Shown here: positions 34,857-43,800 of the stretch, in pieces
Layout: each line of letters starts with the position of its first letter
How positions within the stretch are numbered: the first letter of the stretch is position 1
Translations under genes and position numbers: made by a program
Assembly (NCBI GenBank): GCA_029243025.1
Contig: JAQWSU010000020.1
Span: 1 to 63,290 of the forward strand
DNA length: 63,290 nt
DNA from: Pirellulaceae bacterium
GTDB taxonomy: Bacteria; Planctomycetota; Planctomycetia; Pirellulales; Pirellulaceae
Direction: 5' to 3'
The notes under the pieces: generated by a model
What the model saw: the letters and a program-made list of their open reading frames with translations, nothing else
Database searches by the model: none
What the model was told of the DNA's origin: nothing

Positions 34857-35714
34857 TTATGGCTGAGGCTGAATCGGTGGATCGGGCCTAGCATTGGAAC
34901 CGCTCGTAGCCCCGTTTTCAACCAAGTTGCTCGTGCCTCGAGCATTGATACACTCTTGGATCATTTGAGCAGCCAACTTGCGGACCCGTTTCGAACATTC
35001 TTTAAGCGTCCCGTTGATGTTTTGATCAAGCAATAATCGACTGAGACGCGCAAGCACCTTGTCCTGGCACGCGCAACAGTTGCAACCGAGATAATTTGGC
35101 GGCAATTTGCCACCAATACAAGCTTTGCAGAACCCACCTGTGCAGCCATTCCTCAAAGCCAAAAGTGCTTCAAAACGGACCTCTTCAGCACAGTCATCGA
35201 GTGCATCAAGCAAAGCATCCACAACCTCTGGATAGCAAAGACAGTCCTGCTTACCGAGGAAACGAATCGCTTTGACCTTCGCCTTGATTTTCGCAGGACT
35301 CGTCTGAACAGCGAGCTTCCCAGCCACCTGCGTAGCACTCGCGGGAGGTTTGACTGGCGCCGGACTCGCGCCAGTCGCTGCTTGTGGATTCCCATCGGAA
35401 GAAATCGTGCTGCTTGAATCTGTCGTCCCATCCGGGTTGGGTGGCCCAAATGATGTGGGTGAACTACCCGGTTCTAGGCCCGTTAATGCAAGTACTGGGT
35501 CAAGAACGCCTTCTCGCATGAAACTGACAAGAGCGGTGGAATTCGCTAACCGGCCACATCGTTGGGTTACGGAACAAATCTGTTGCACCCCAAGAAAATC
35601 CCAGATCGTTCCATGACCCGCGTTTTGAACTTCCGATAGTTGCGCAAAAACAACGGAAGGACGGTGCCAAGTCAGAAGCGCTATCGCGACCACCACCATG
35701 ACCTTCAGACGCAT
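34857..35714 (-). CDS. Exported HEAT-repeat-like protein
   Basis: 285 residues from ATG 35714, which begins a good signal peptide (MRLKVMVVVAIALLTW, cut after about SVVFAQ). ATG 35756 is possible; the longer upstream reading has random composition. A linker rich in Pro, Ser and Ala (about 90-145) is followed by two to three HEAT-like helical repeats (KAKVKAIRFLGKQD, PEVVDALLDALDDCAEEVRF, EALLALRNGC) with a Cys-rich insertion (GCTGGFCKAC, CNCCACQ). Planctomycetes carry many such exported HEAT proteins; partner unknown. The gene precedes the barrel gene by 26 bases on the same strand. Confidence 0.65.
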   Translation of the reverse strand: MRLKVMVVVAIALLTWHRPSVVFAQLSEVQNAGHGTIWDFLGVQQICSVTQRCGRLANSTALVSFMREGVLDPVLALTGLEPGSSPTSFGPPNPDGTTDSSSTISSDGNPQAATGASPAPVKPPASATQVAGKLAVQTSPAKIKAKVKAIRFLGKQDCLCYPEVVDALLDALDDCAEEVRFEALLALRNGCTGGFCKACIGGKLPPNYLGCNCCACQDKVLARLSRLLLDQNINGTLKECSKRVRKLAAQMIQECINARGTSNLVENGATSGSNARPDPPIQPQP

Positions 35715-35972
35715 GCATGACTGCAACAAAGCATTGTCCCCTGTCAATGAGTGCATCTGAAACCATTGAAACGACCAATTGGAGCTACTTGCTCCATGGA
35801 AAGATCGACAGCAGCACCGTGGTAACTTAACGAGTTTGTATGAATTGGTTTGAATAATCCGAAAATCCGAAAAGGGGGCTCTAAAATCCGACCGATTTTT
35901 CGATGAATCGAAATAAAACCTCAAGGATCCATGGACCTGTGTTGAGGGACAATTGGCGATCTTCTTGGTGCA

Positions 35973-36143
35973 ATGGGTATCACGTTCGAGCACAGCATGC
36001 TGATCAACACGATGCTGGGAATCAACAGCCCGCATCGCGGCGAGAACAGTCGCATCCTGATCAATTCCACCGTCAAGGTGGACGCCGCTCTCAGCGCGCC
36101 GACCGCCGTCGTCCATTCGCGCGCCGTAACGACGGGCGCGTAG
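35973..36143 (+). CDS. Small open frame, uncertain (gene fragment?)
   Basis: 56 codons from ATG 35973 to TAG 36141-36143. GC content and codon use are higher than in the flanks, and the product (MGITFEHSMLINTMLG at the start, then PHRGENSRILIN) looks protein-like. No ribosome site and no family recognised. It may be the end of a lost gene. Confidence 0.3.
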   Translation: MGITFEHSMLINTMLGINSPHRGENSRILINSTVKVDAALSAPTAVVHSRAVTTGA

Positions 36144-36499
36144 AAACTTTCAGATCCATCCCAACGAGGAATTTCGGTTTGGGTAAAGTCAGTGAAACCG
36201 GAGCCCATTAGAAAAGCTGGCAGCCGGTCAACATTCAGGACTCTTGACTAGGCCGACCTCAAATTCTCAGCGTCGATTGAAGATCCAATCGGCTCTTCAT
36301 GGACTCCGTCTATTTATTCCCTGCTGCCAAACGGGGCTTTTCGCTTCAGCGCGAAGAAAACGAGTCATGACCACTTTTCTTGACAGAGGGCTTTGGCGCC
36401 CCAAAAAGGTTGAGAAACCACCACGGTGGTTAGTATAATTACAACTCAATGTGAAATCCCAATACGTTAGACTCCAATCGATTCTCGAAGGGAGACTTG

Positions 36500-36643
36500 A
36501 TGCCTGACGAAAGGGTCGGCCGCCCCAGATCCGGGATGGCCTGCAACCAACATAGTTTTCGGCATGACCAGGTCGAAGCCTGGGACAAGACAATCCAAAG
36601 GTTGGATGCCGTTTCAACAGGCAACCGAAGGCGTGTTCCCTGA
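36500..36643 (+). CDS. Small open frame with a good ribosome site, uncertain
   Basis: 47 codons from ATG 36500, with GGGAG six bases upstream. The product is basic and polar (for example DQVEAWDKTIQRLDAVSTG). The overlapping +1 frame (36564-36746) also reads protein-like after this frame degrades, so a frameshifted small gene is possible. No family recognised. Confidence 0.25.
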   Translation: MPDERVGRPRSGMACNQHSFRHDQVEAWDKTIQRLDAVSTGNRRRVP

Positions 36644-37569
36644 CGGTGAGATTGAGGGTCCTTTCGTGTTGAGGCGAGAAACAAGGCTGTGGAGGTTTGA
36701 TGACAAACCAGCTGTCTTAGACCTTGGAGCTAGAGTAAGTCCATGATGGTGGCTCAGAGACAAACACGAAATGTATTCGTTATCCAAGGGAAGAGCCTCA
36801 GACATTGCATACTAGACTCCATCGGAAAGAACATTTCTTTCGAAACTTACGCACGACTTACCGTCTGCGTGAAGATGCATTGGAATGGGATGACCAGACA
36901 CCAGTCGGCCACACTGACGGATGACGCTCTGGCATTGTGGCGCGAATTCCAACCCATGTCACTTGTCGATTTTCCTCAGCCTCCTTTGCAAAGCAACAAC
37001 TGCTACCCCACCCAGAAACGACGCGAAGTGACGCACGGCCGAGACAGAAGGGACGCGGTGGCATCGAGCGCATCTGATTATTGCGACTGGAAGGGGGGGA
37101 TTCGAAAAATTCATCAGGCGACTTCGCGTTTATGATCAATTTATGAAAGACGGATTGGGGAATCTATTCCGCGTCGGACTGTCCGAAGAAGATCGTATTC
37201 GCCTGCAAGAACCCTCGAGTATGCTTGGAACGATTTGGGGGTCACCAATTGTGGATTCCCAACCTGGAGGGGGCGAATATCCAGTATGAAATCCACCACA
37301 TAACAATCACTGATGAAATGCTCATGGCTTTTTTTGACCAATCCGCGATATGCATGAATTGCCCCATCTCATTACGATTACGAGTGTGATTCCGCATGAA
37401 ATAAGCCACGCGGGCAAACGGGCCGAAGACACCCCCAAATCACTTGTGACGAAGACTTAAGATGGCCTTTACCTTCCCTAGACACTGCAGCAGTTGCGTT
37501 TTTTTTTGATTTGTGGTCAGCAAATCATCTCGAACATATTCGGGCAACGCTCTTGAGAAAGATATTGCG

Positions 37570-38631
37570 ATGAATGGCGAAATAGGAGAACTGATCTTTA
37601 GCAAAGTTGGTTATTGCAGAGAACTTCGCAAAGGTTTATTTTGTCCCAATTTTCAAGAACCGATCTATTGGATCGACTTTATTAATGATCTCTCGACGGG
37701 GGTTCGAAGTTTCTTGAGCACGGGTTCAGACAGATGGTCGTTGTACACCTTTCAGAAGCTGTATGTGGCATGCTGGATTCACCAACCAGTGGCAAAGGGG
37801 ACCTTCATGATCCGTCTTGATGGTCTTTCTCGTGAGCAAAAACAAGGAATCGAAACTGCAATAGAAAGACTGTCGTGGCGACCATCTTCGCATCTTAGTA
37901 CTAAAGGACATTCGGCTGCAGTTGGAGGGTGGTTTGGTATGTCCCAATTCAATTTTCTCAAGGGTGGACAGGAACTTCTGGTGCAGTATGAGAAGTGTGG
38001 GGATGATGACTGCCTGATGCTCAAATGCGAAGGGTTCACCACATATTGGGGCGCTGTGCCACACGCGCTTTCACTGTTTCATAAGCTCTTACATAAGGAG
38101 GGGAGGCCGTTTAACCCCGTGTTGGAGAAGTTTGCAGCAGATAGTCCTCTTGGCAAATCCAGGGCTGCGGAGAATTACGGCAAAGGCTGGGAGCCAATGC
38201 TTGAGACAACCCGCAGCAGTTTTAACAAATACATCACCGTGCGGAAGGCTCTCGAAGGGTTGCACCAGCACATGGTGACAGAGCGTGGTGCTGCGCTTCC
38301 GCACACGATCATCGACTACGATACAGCAGACAACGAACAACTTGCGACGACGGCCGAAGCTTTTGCCCGACATTTCGAGGGAGAAAGCGGCCTTCAGGTT
38401 TTGAGAAAGACGAAGTGGTATCGTCGCAAGTGGTATCTGCGGGATCGTAAGGATCTTGGCCCCAAGGACCAGACCGATCTGGTGAAAGAACTGCGGGAGA
38501 TCGCCTTGACGCTGAGGCAGGACGCGACCAGCACGGATCGCTACTTTCTGGAGCTCTATGTTTCGCCCGAGGAACTCGACCAGACGCTACGGAATTTCAA
38601 AAACACTGCTATCGAATGCAACCGAGTATGA
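37570..38631 (+). CDS. Protein of unknown function, 353 residues
   Basis: The frame opens at 37513, but ATG 37570 has a GAGAAAG box eight bases upstream and begins MNGEIGELIFSKVGYCREL, so it is preferred. The N-terminal half is mixed alpha/beta with many aromatic residues (for example EPIYWIDFINDL and LYTFQKLYVACWIHQ); a Gly-rich VGGWFGMSQFNFLKGG segment lies near residue 120. The C-terminal third is helical and charged, with a very basic KTKWYRRKWYLRDRK segment (about 287-301). No signal peptide or membrane helix. I do not recognise the family. It stands alone between a decayed region and a VWA remnant on the other strand. Confidence 0.6.
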   Translation: MNGEIGELIFSKVGYCRELRKGLFCPNFQEPIYWIDFINDLSTGVRSFLSTGSDRWSLYTFQKLYVACWIHQPVAKGTFMIRLDGLSREQKQGIETAIERLSWRPSSHLSTKGHSAAVGGWFGMSQFNFLKGGQELLVQYEKCGDDDCLMLKCEGFTTYWGAVPHALSLFHKLLHKEGRPFNPVLEKFAADSPLGKSRAAENYGKGWEPMLETTRSSFNKYITVRKALEGLHQHMVTERGAALPHTIIDYDTADNEQLATTAEAFARHFEGESGLQVLRKTKWYRRKWYLRDRKDLGPKDQTDLVKELREIALTLRQDATSTDRYFLELYVSPEELDQTLRNFKNTAIECNRV

Positions 38632-38660
38632 TTGAGCCTTGGGCAATGTCGTAAAGGTGG

Positions 38661-39088
38661 TTAGCAAAAACGTTGGACTAGAGCTTTCTTATACGCAGAA
38701 CCATCTGTGCCGAGTACAGCCATTTCTTTAAAGACTTCGGTGGAATTGGCCACGGTGTCATCGATCCCTTTCACCTCGTTACTCACTTGGAGTTTGCCAC
38801 GACGGTCTTTCCAGTCTATCGAGACCACACCGATGTGATAGTCGAGGTCACTGTTCACGAAATATCCTACGAACTCATTAAAATTGTCGGTGAGCGAGAT
38901 TTGCTCTTCGATCATAGGACAGGAGTTGTCGATGCCCCATAGAACATCGACGGAGGGTATCGTGACCTGCACAATGCGGTCTACTTTGAAATCCGATGGG
39001 TTGGGCGTGGCGAGGGGGAGGCAATTTGGTTGTTTTCAGGTATGCAACCACCTACAACGATGAGACCGGGTAATGCGAAGCGAAACAT
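38661..39088 (-). pseudogene. Decayed VWA-domain lipoprotein
   Basis: ATG 39088 starts MFRFALPGLIVVGGC, a lipoprotein signal with lipobox VGGC, but this frame stops after about 35 codons. A second frame, open from about 39030, continues as NPSDFKVDRIVQVTIPSVDV, LWGIDNSCPMIEEQISL, FNEFVGYFVNSDLDYHIGVV and VLGTDGSAYKKALVQ, then stops at 38661. This matches the start of lipoprotein VWA domains (D-x-S-C-S-M form of MIDAS; here DNSCPM). The gene is broken by a frameshift and cut short at the C-terminus, so it is a pseudogene of a surface adhesion-type protein. Confidence 0.6.
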
Positions 39089-39141
39089 CGAGGATCCATC
39101 AAATCGTGCAGGGGATAGGATAGGAGTCTTTCGTTTCGATC

Positions 39142-39167
39142 ACTCGTGTAGATGACTCGTGTAGATG
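39142..39167. repeat. 13-base tandem duplication
   Basis: ACTCGTGTAGATG occurs twice in tandem at 39142-39154 and 39155-39167, between the VWA remnant and the end of the sulfotransferase gene. A nearby GGATA duplication (39114-39123 area) suggests slippage in this short spacer. Confidence 0.85.
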
Positions 39168-39210
39168 ACATAGACGGTGATATTTGGCGAACAGTCCGTG
39201 TTGAACCGAT

Positions 39211-40470
39211 CTAGAGTTGGTAGCGTTCGACATACTCAGCAAAAGTATCCTCAATGGTTGCCAAGCTGACGTCGAAAGGCCGGGAATCATACTGGTGAGA
39301 GCCAAAGCGTCCTTTCGGGTTGTCTTTGAGCCACTTCGTCATGGCCTTTTCTGTGAGCCCATCCCATTCAATTCCGAAATATTGATAGATGTTTCTTGCT
39401 TCGGCTAAGGGGTCTTTCACCAACTGTTTGTAACAAACGTCCAAGTAGCGATTTCCAGGAAGGGTGCCGGCGAATCGATCTAAGTGGGGTATCAGATGCT
39501 TCCAACTCTCGATCCTCTGTCTTACATGATCGTTCGAGAGTGAACGCTCAGAATAGACAGCACGACTCAGTCGACGAAGGTTGACAGCCGAAGGAATTGC
39601 CTCGGCCGGGTGTCGGTGAATTCTTAAGAAGCATGCATCCGGGAAGACTGTGAAAATATCCTCAACGTGGTGCGAGTGATTGGGTGACTTCAGCAACAAT
39701 CGCAAATTATTCGACCCTAGCTGCAGCATTTGAAGCTGTTGGCGATAGTCTCGGTAAATAGGCTCCATGTCCATCCGATTCAACCACTGACGGTAAGAGC
39801 TGAGACGCGCCTGAAGCGTAAAACTGGTGTCGACGAAAGTATTTCTTAGCAGGTAGATGCACTCTTCTGGAGAATCAGCTTCCGTATAGTGAATAGGCTT
39901 GAGTGCCGGCACCATATCGTAGAGGTTATCGCACCAGCTTTGTGCCCTAGCCCGACGCTCGGGAACGACTTCCGGATGAAGGGAGCTGGGAGGACAGGGC
40001 TCAAGCATCTCCCATATTTTCAAAGCTCGAAGCCGCGGCCCCACCGACAACAACCGATGAAGAAACGTCGTCCCAGTTCGAGGCATTCCGATGATGAACA
40101 GGGGGCTTTCAATTTTTTGTTCTGTTAGGAGGGGGTGGGCCTTTCGGAAGGCTTCGATTTGCAACCTTGACTTGAGGAGTTCATAAAGTGTTTTCTCGAC
40201 AATCCGCCAGCCCCGAGCATGAAGGCCCGATTCTTTAAACGACTGATGAAGTGTTCTAAAACCCTCCAAAAAAATCGGCTTACCAAAGTCCTCGAGCGAT
40301 GTTTCCTGACAAGCCCATTTCAGGAGCGTGTCGGAGCGGCGATGCTGGGGCCCCCGCCCCAACGCAACAAGAACGTTTCCCCAACCCTTGTCGACCTGAA
40401 ATCTCAAGTCATTTTTGACTTGATCGGCAGGAATGTTTTTCCTCTTTCCGCTCAGAGTTTTCACAATCAT
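39211..40470 (-). CDS. PAPS-dependent sulfotransferase (Sulfotransfer_3 type)
   Basis: 419 residues. The 5'-phosphosulfate loop is GMPRTGTTFLHRLL (G128-L141). The 3'-phosphate site is plausible in LRLLLKSPNHSHHVEDIF (about 257-274) followed by FLRIHRHPAEAIPS. No signal peptide or membrane helix, so it acts in the cytoplasm on small molecules. It would transfer sulfate from PAPS to a hydroxyl or amine. It lies 357 bases downstream of the PKS-NRPS gene on the same strand, which suggests sulfation of that product; the gap leaves a separate promoter possible. ATG 40470 is the first Met. Confidence 0.85.
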   Translation of the reverse strand: MIVKTLSGKRKNIPADQVKNDLRFQVDKGWGNVLVALGRGPQHRRSDTLLKWACQETSLEDFGKPIFLEGFRTLHQSFKESGLHARGWRIVEKTLYELLKSRLQIEAFRKAHPLLTEQKIESPLFIIGMPRTGTTFLHRLLSVGPRLRALKIWEMLEPCPPSSLHPEVVPERRARAQSWCDNLYDMVPALKPIHYTEADSPEECIYLLRNTFVDTSFTLQARLSSYRQWLNRMDMEPIYRDYRQQLQMLQLGSNNLRLLLKSPNHSHHVEDIFTVFPDACFLRIHRHPAEAIPSAVNLRRLSRAVYSERSLSNDHVRQRIESWKHLIPHLDRFAGTLPGNRYLDVCYKQLVKDPLAEARNIYQYFGIEWDGLTEKAMTKWLKDNPKGRFGSHQYDSRPFDVSLATIEDTFAEYVERYQL

Positions 40471-40827
40471 TGCTGACTCACTGAATCAAGTGTAAAAAAG
40501 TCAACCTCAACTGAGGCTTCCGACGCAACGTCAGGCAATATCTCGTTGAAAACCATGCCTACGAACGGGGCAAATACCATCACACATACATCGATTCGCT
40601 GGACAATCCCATCGAGTAATCCCTACCGATGCCCGACGATCCAGCGGGGTTTACCATCAAGTCATTCAACGAAATGTTAATCACAGGCTGAGGCAATTGA
40701 GTCGGCACCCCCGACATCACCTACGGCGACTGATCTCTTCGGGATTCCAACGCGATCTCTAACCTCCACAGAAAAAATTCTGTTCGCTGCCCCAAGTGCC
40801 CGTAAGCGTAGTGCAATCGACTCTTTT
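40471..40827. other. Gap between PKS-NRPS and sulfotransferase genes
   Basis: 357 bases without a supported gene. A short plus-strand stretch (about 40530-40617, ending in a stop) reads in one frame as ENHAYERGKYHHTYIDSL, which may be a leftover of a gene, but it is too short to judge. Confidence 0.45.
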
Positions 40828-43800
40828 TCAATCGGCTCCTCGTGCTAACTCGACATCTCTGATCGCCCGTTCTAATTGTTGAGCGAGGATCTTACAGTTG
40901 GGTTGTTCGAGAAAGGTATAGTGGTCACCTGCCACGGGAATGACTTGCAATTTGGGGACCACTCTGTTCCAGGCCAAGCGGCCGTCAAATTTTCCTTCAA
41001 AGTTATTGTCTCTACTTTGGAACAAAACGGTTCGATCGTCGTACTTGTTGGCGACATAAGCATTTAGATCCTGCACCGCGCGCTGAACTAAGGTATTCTG
41101 AGCTTTCACAGTATCCGTATCGACAGACTCATAAAAGTGACGCTCGGCCAGCCCCAACCTCCCGAGCAGGATCTTGCTCGCATGGCGAGTCACCCTCTTC
41201 ACCGCAGCCAATTCAATACCTTCCTGAGACGAGAGTACTTTCTTGGCATGAAAGACCGTGTCACTGCCGAGGCGTTTGATGTCTCGGAGTGTCTGAGTCA
41301 CATCGCCCAGGATCTGCTCCTGCTTTCGGTAGGAACCCAAGGGAAAAAAAGTGTCAAAAAGGACAAGTAGTCCCACATCTTTGCCTCTTCGTTTTAATAG
41401 CTGGGCCATCTCAAAAGCCACTACCCCACCTGAGGACCATCCACCCAAATAGTAAGGTCCCTTGGGTTGGTGTTCGACCAGGGCGTCGACATAGTCAACG
41501 ACCATCTGGTCGAGAGACTCGTGGAGCGGCTCTCGGCCATCGAGCCCCTTGGCTTGAATACCGTAAAAAGAAAACTCCTGGTCGAATTCTCTGGCCAAGT
41601 CCCTGTAGCAAAAAACAGTTCCGCCAGCCGGATGGACACAATAAAAAGAAGGACGTCCCTCCCCTTCCCGAATGGGGACAATGGTTTCCCATTTGGTCTC
41701 CCAACCTTCTGTCCGGATCAGCGCCGCTAATTTTTCAACCGTTGGAGCTTGAAACAAAGTACTGACTGGGAGTCTTTTTTCCAGGAGTCGCTCGATGGCG
41801 TTGAAGATACGAAGGGCAACCAGCGAATGCCCACCCAAGTCTATGAAATCGTCGGTGACCCCGATGGGTCTTACTTTGAGTGCTTCCTCCCAGATCGCAG
41901 TGAGCAATCCCTCCAACGGCTCACGAGGTAAAATCAAACTGTAGCGAGGCTTACTTGAGGAGAGGTCAGACAGCGAACCCCAGTCGACCTTACCCGTCAC
42001 GGTCATGGGAATGTTTTTGACCTTAAGGATGAGCCTTGGCACCATATAGTCGGGTAAGGATCCCCTCAAAGCTTCGCGAAGTTCTTCAGGTGTGGTATGC
42101 GATACAGATTTAAGCACAACGTAGGCGACGAGATAATGAGAATCTTGATCTACCTGGCAGCCGACCGCGCACCTCAAAACATCCTCGAAATTCAGGAGGC
42201 AGCGTTCCACGCCCTCAGGCTCCACTCGGAAGCCACGAATCTTGACCTGCCTGTCCTCTCGACCTAAGAACTCCAGAACACCGTCTTCGCTGAAGCGGCC
42301 CCGATCACCGGTCAAGTAGAGTCGTTTCTCAGCCGTTGAGGAATCGGGGCAAAAACGCCCTGATTCATCTTTTGGCGAGAGGTAGCCCTGGCAAAGTCCT
42401 CCCCCTCCTATCGCAATCTCTCCGATTTGGCCAGTTGGAACGGGAGAGTGGCCTTGCCCTAGAATTTTCAGAGTACAAAAAGGAAGAGGGCGACCAATGG
42501 GTATTCCCTCCTCCCGATTGAGGTCTCCTACTTCTATCCTGTGCAGGCTAGAAAATGTCGTTCCTTCGCTTGGTCCGTAACCATTATAAAAGTGGGTCCG
42601 AGGACAGTGAGCTAAGGCGATTTCTAAATGCCGCGGCGAAAGGACTTCACCGCCACTGACGACTTGGTCGAGAGCACTCAACAAACCGGGAGACTCATCG
42701 ACGATAAGGTGAAAGAGTGAAGCCGTGAACCACGCGGTGGTGACCTTCTCTCTCTCCAACGTACGTGCTAATCCCGTGAGGGTAGGAGTTGTCTCTCCGT
42801 GAAGGATCAAGGTCGCTCCGGTGAGAAGGGCGCCCCAGATCTCAAAGAAAGAGGCGTCAAAAGCTGGGGAAGAGGCATGCAGAATCCTCTTTCCAGGACC
42901 CAATTCCAGCTCATTCAAGCCTTGAACCAAAGCTTGGATGTTGATGTGACTGATCTTGACACCTTTCGGAGTCCCGGAGGTTCCGGAGGTAAAGATGATG
43001 GTGGCCATACTCTCCGGATCACTCTCGTCCGTTGGGACCACCGTTTCTCCATTAGATGCTAGGCTCTGAAAAAGCTCTTCGGGTTTGATCGTTGGAATTT
43101 TCGCTGACCCAAATTCACCGTGGGTGACGAGTAGCTCAGCGCCGGCCTCCTTTAGCAGTTGTTCTTTTCTGGCAGGTTTGTCGTTGGGATCGAAGGGTAG
43201 ATAGCTCGCTCCCAGTTGCAAGATGCCCAAAACGCAAGCTACAAAATCGTGGTTTCGTCTCAAGCAAACGGCTACGCGAGAATTAGCTTTCACACCCCTT
43301 GCACGCAGAGCACCAACTACCGCTACGACGTTAGCTCCCAGTTCTCGGTAACTGTACTGAGCACCGTCCTCAACCAAGGCTAGAGCTTGCGGTCCGGCCT
43401 GAACCTGCTCCCAAAAGGATTGGGGAATTGTTTTTCTCAAACATTTTGAGTCCGGAGAAGGAGAGGATTTTTCTTTCCCAAGAGATTCCTCAGTCAGTCT
43501 CTGAAGGAATCGCAGAAAGTGACGTTTCAGCTGTTGGATCTCGCTATCACTCAAGACATCGGTGCGATACTGGAGACGACAATAGCTCCGTTCTTTATCG
43601 CTCAAGACGGCGAAGACGAGATCGTAGAACTGTTGAGGTGGCTCGAGGGAGCGAAATTCCAGGGACAGCTCAGGGAGGCCCTGCCCCTCTGATCCGATCG
43701 ACTGATACTCAAGAACGCATTGGAAGAGCGGGTTGACGCCTGGCTGTCTCGAAGGCGCTAATTCTCGAACCAAGTCCGGAAAAGGAAGGTCCTCGTATTC

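Larger units (their letters stand above)
35715..37569. other. Long region with small open frames but no secure gene
   Basis: About 1.85 kb. It holds a GC-rich 56-codon frame (35973-36143, plus) and a 47-codon frame with a good GGGAG box (36500-36643, plus), overlapped by another 60-codon frame (36564-36746). Other frames near 36743-37139 look random on both strands. The region reads like decayed or displaced gene pieces. Confidence 0.5.

Noticed and set aside
35921-36208. Minus-strand 95-codon frame
   Set aside because: Mirror of the GC-rich plus-strand small frame at 35973-36143, which has the better codon pattern.
36743-37139. Overlapping frames on both strands (130 and 93 codons)
   Set aside because: Neither has a start site, family match or coding-like composition.
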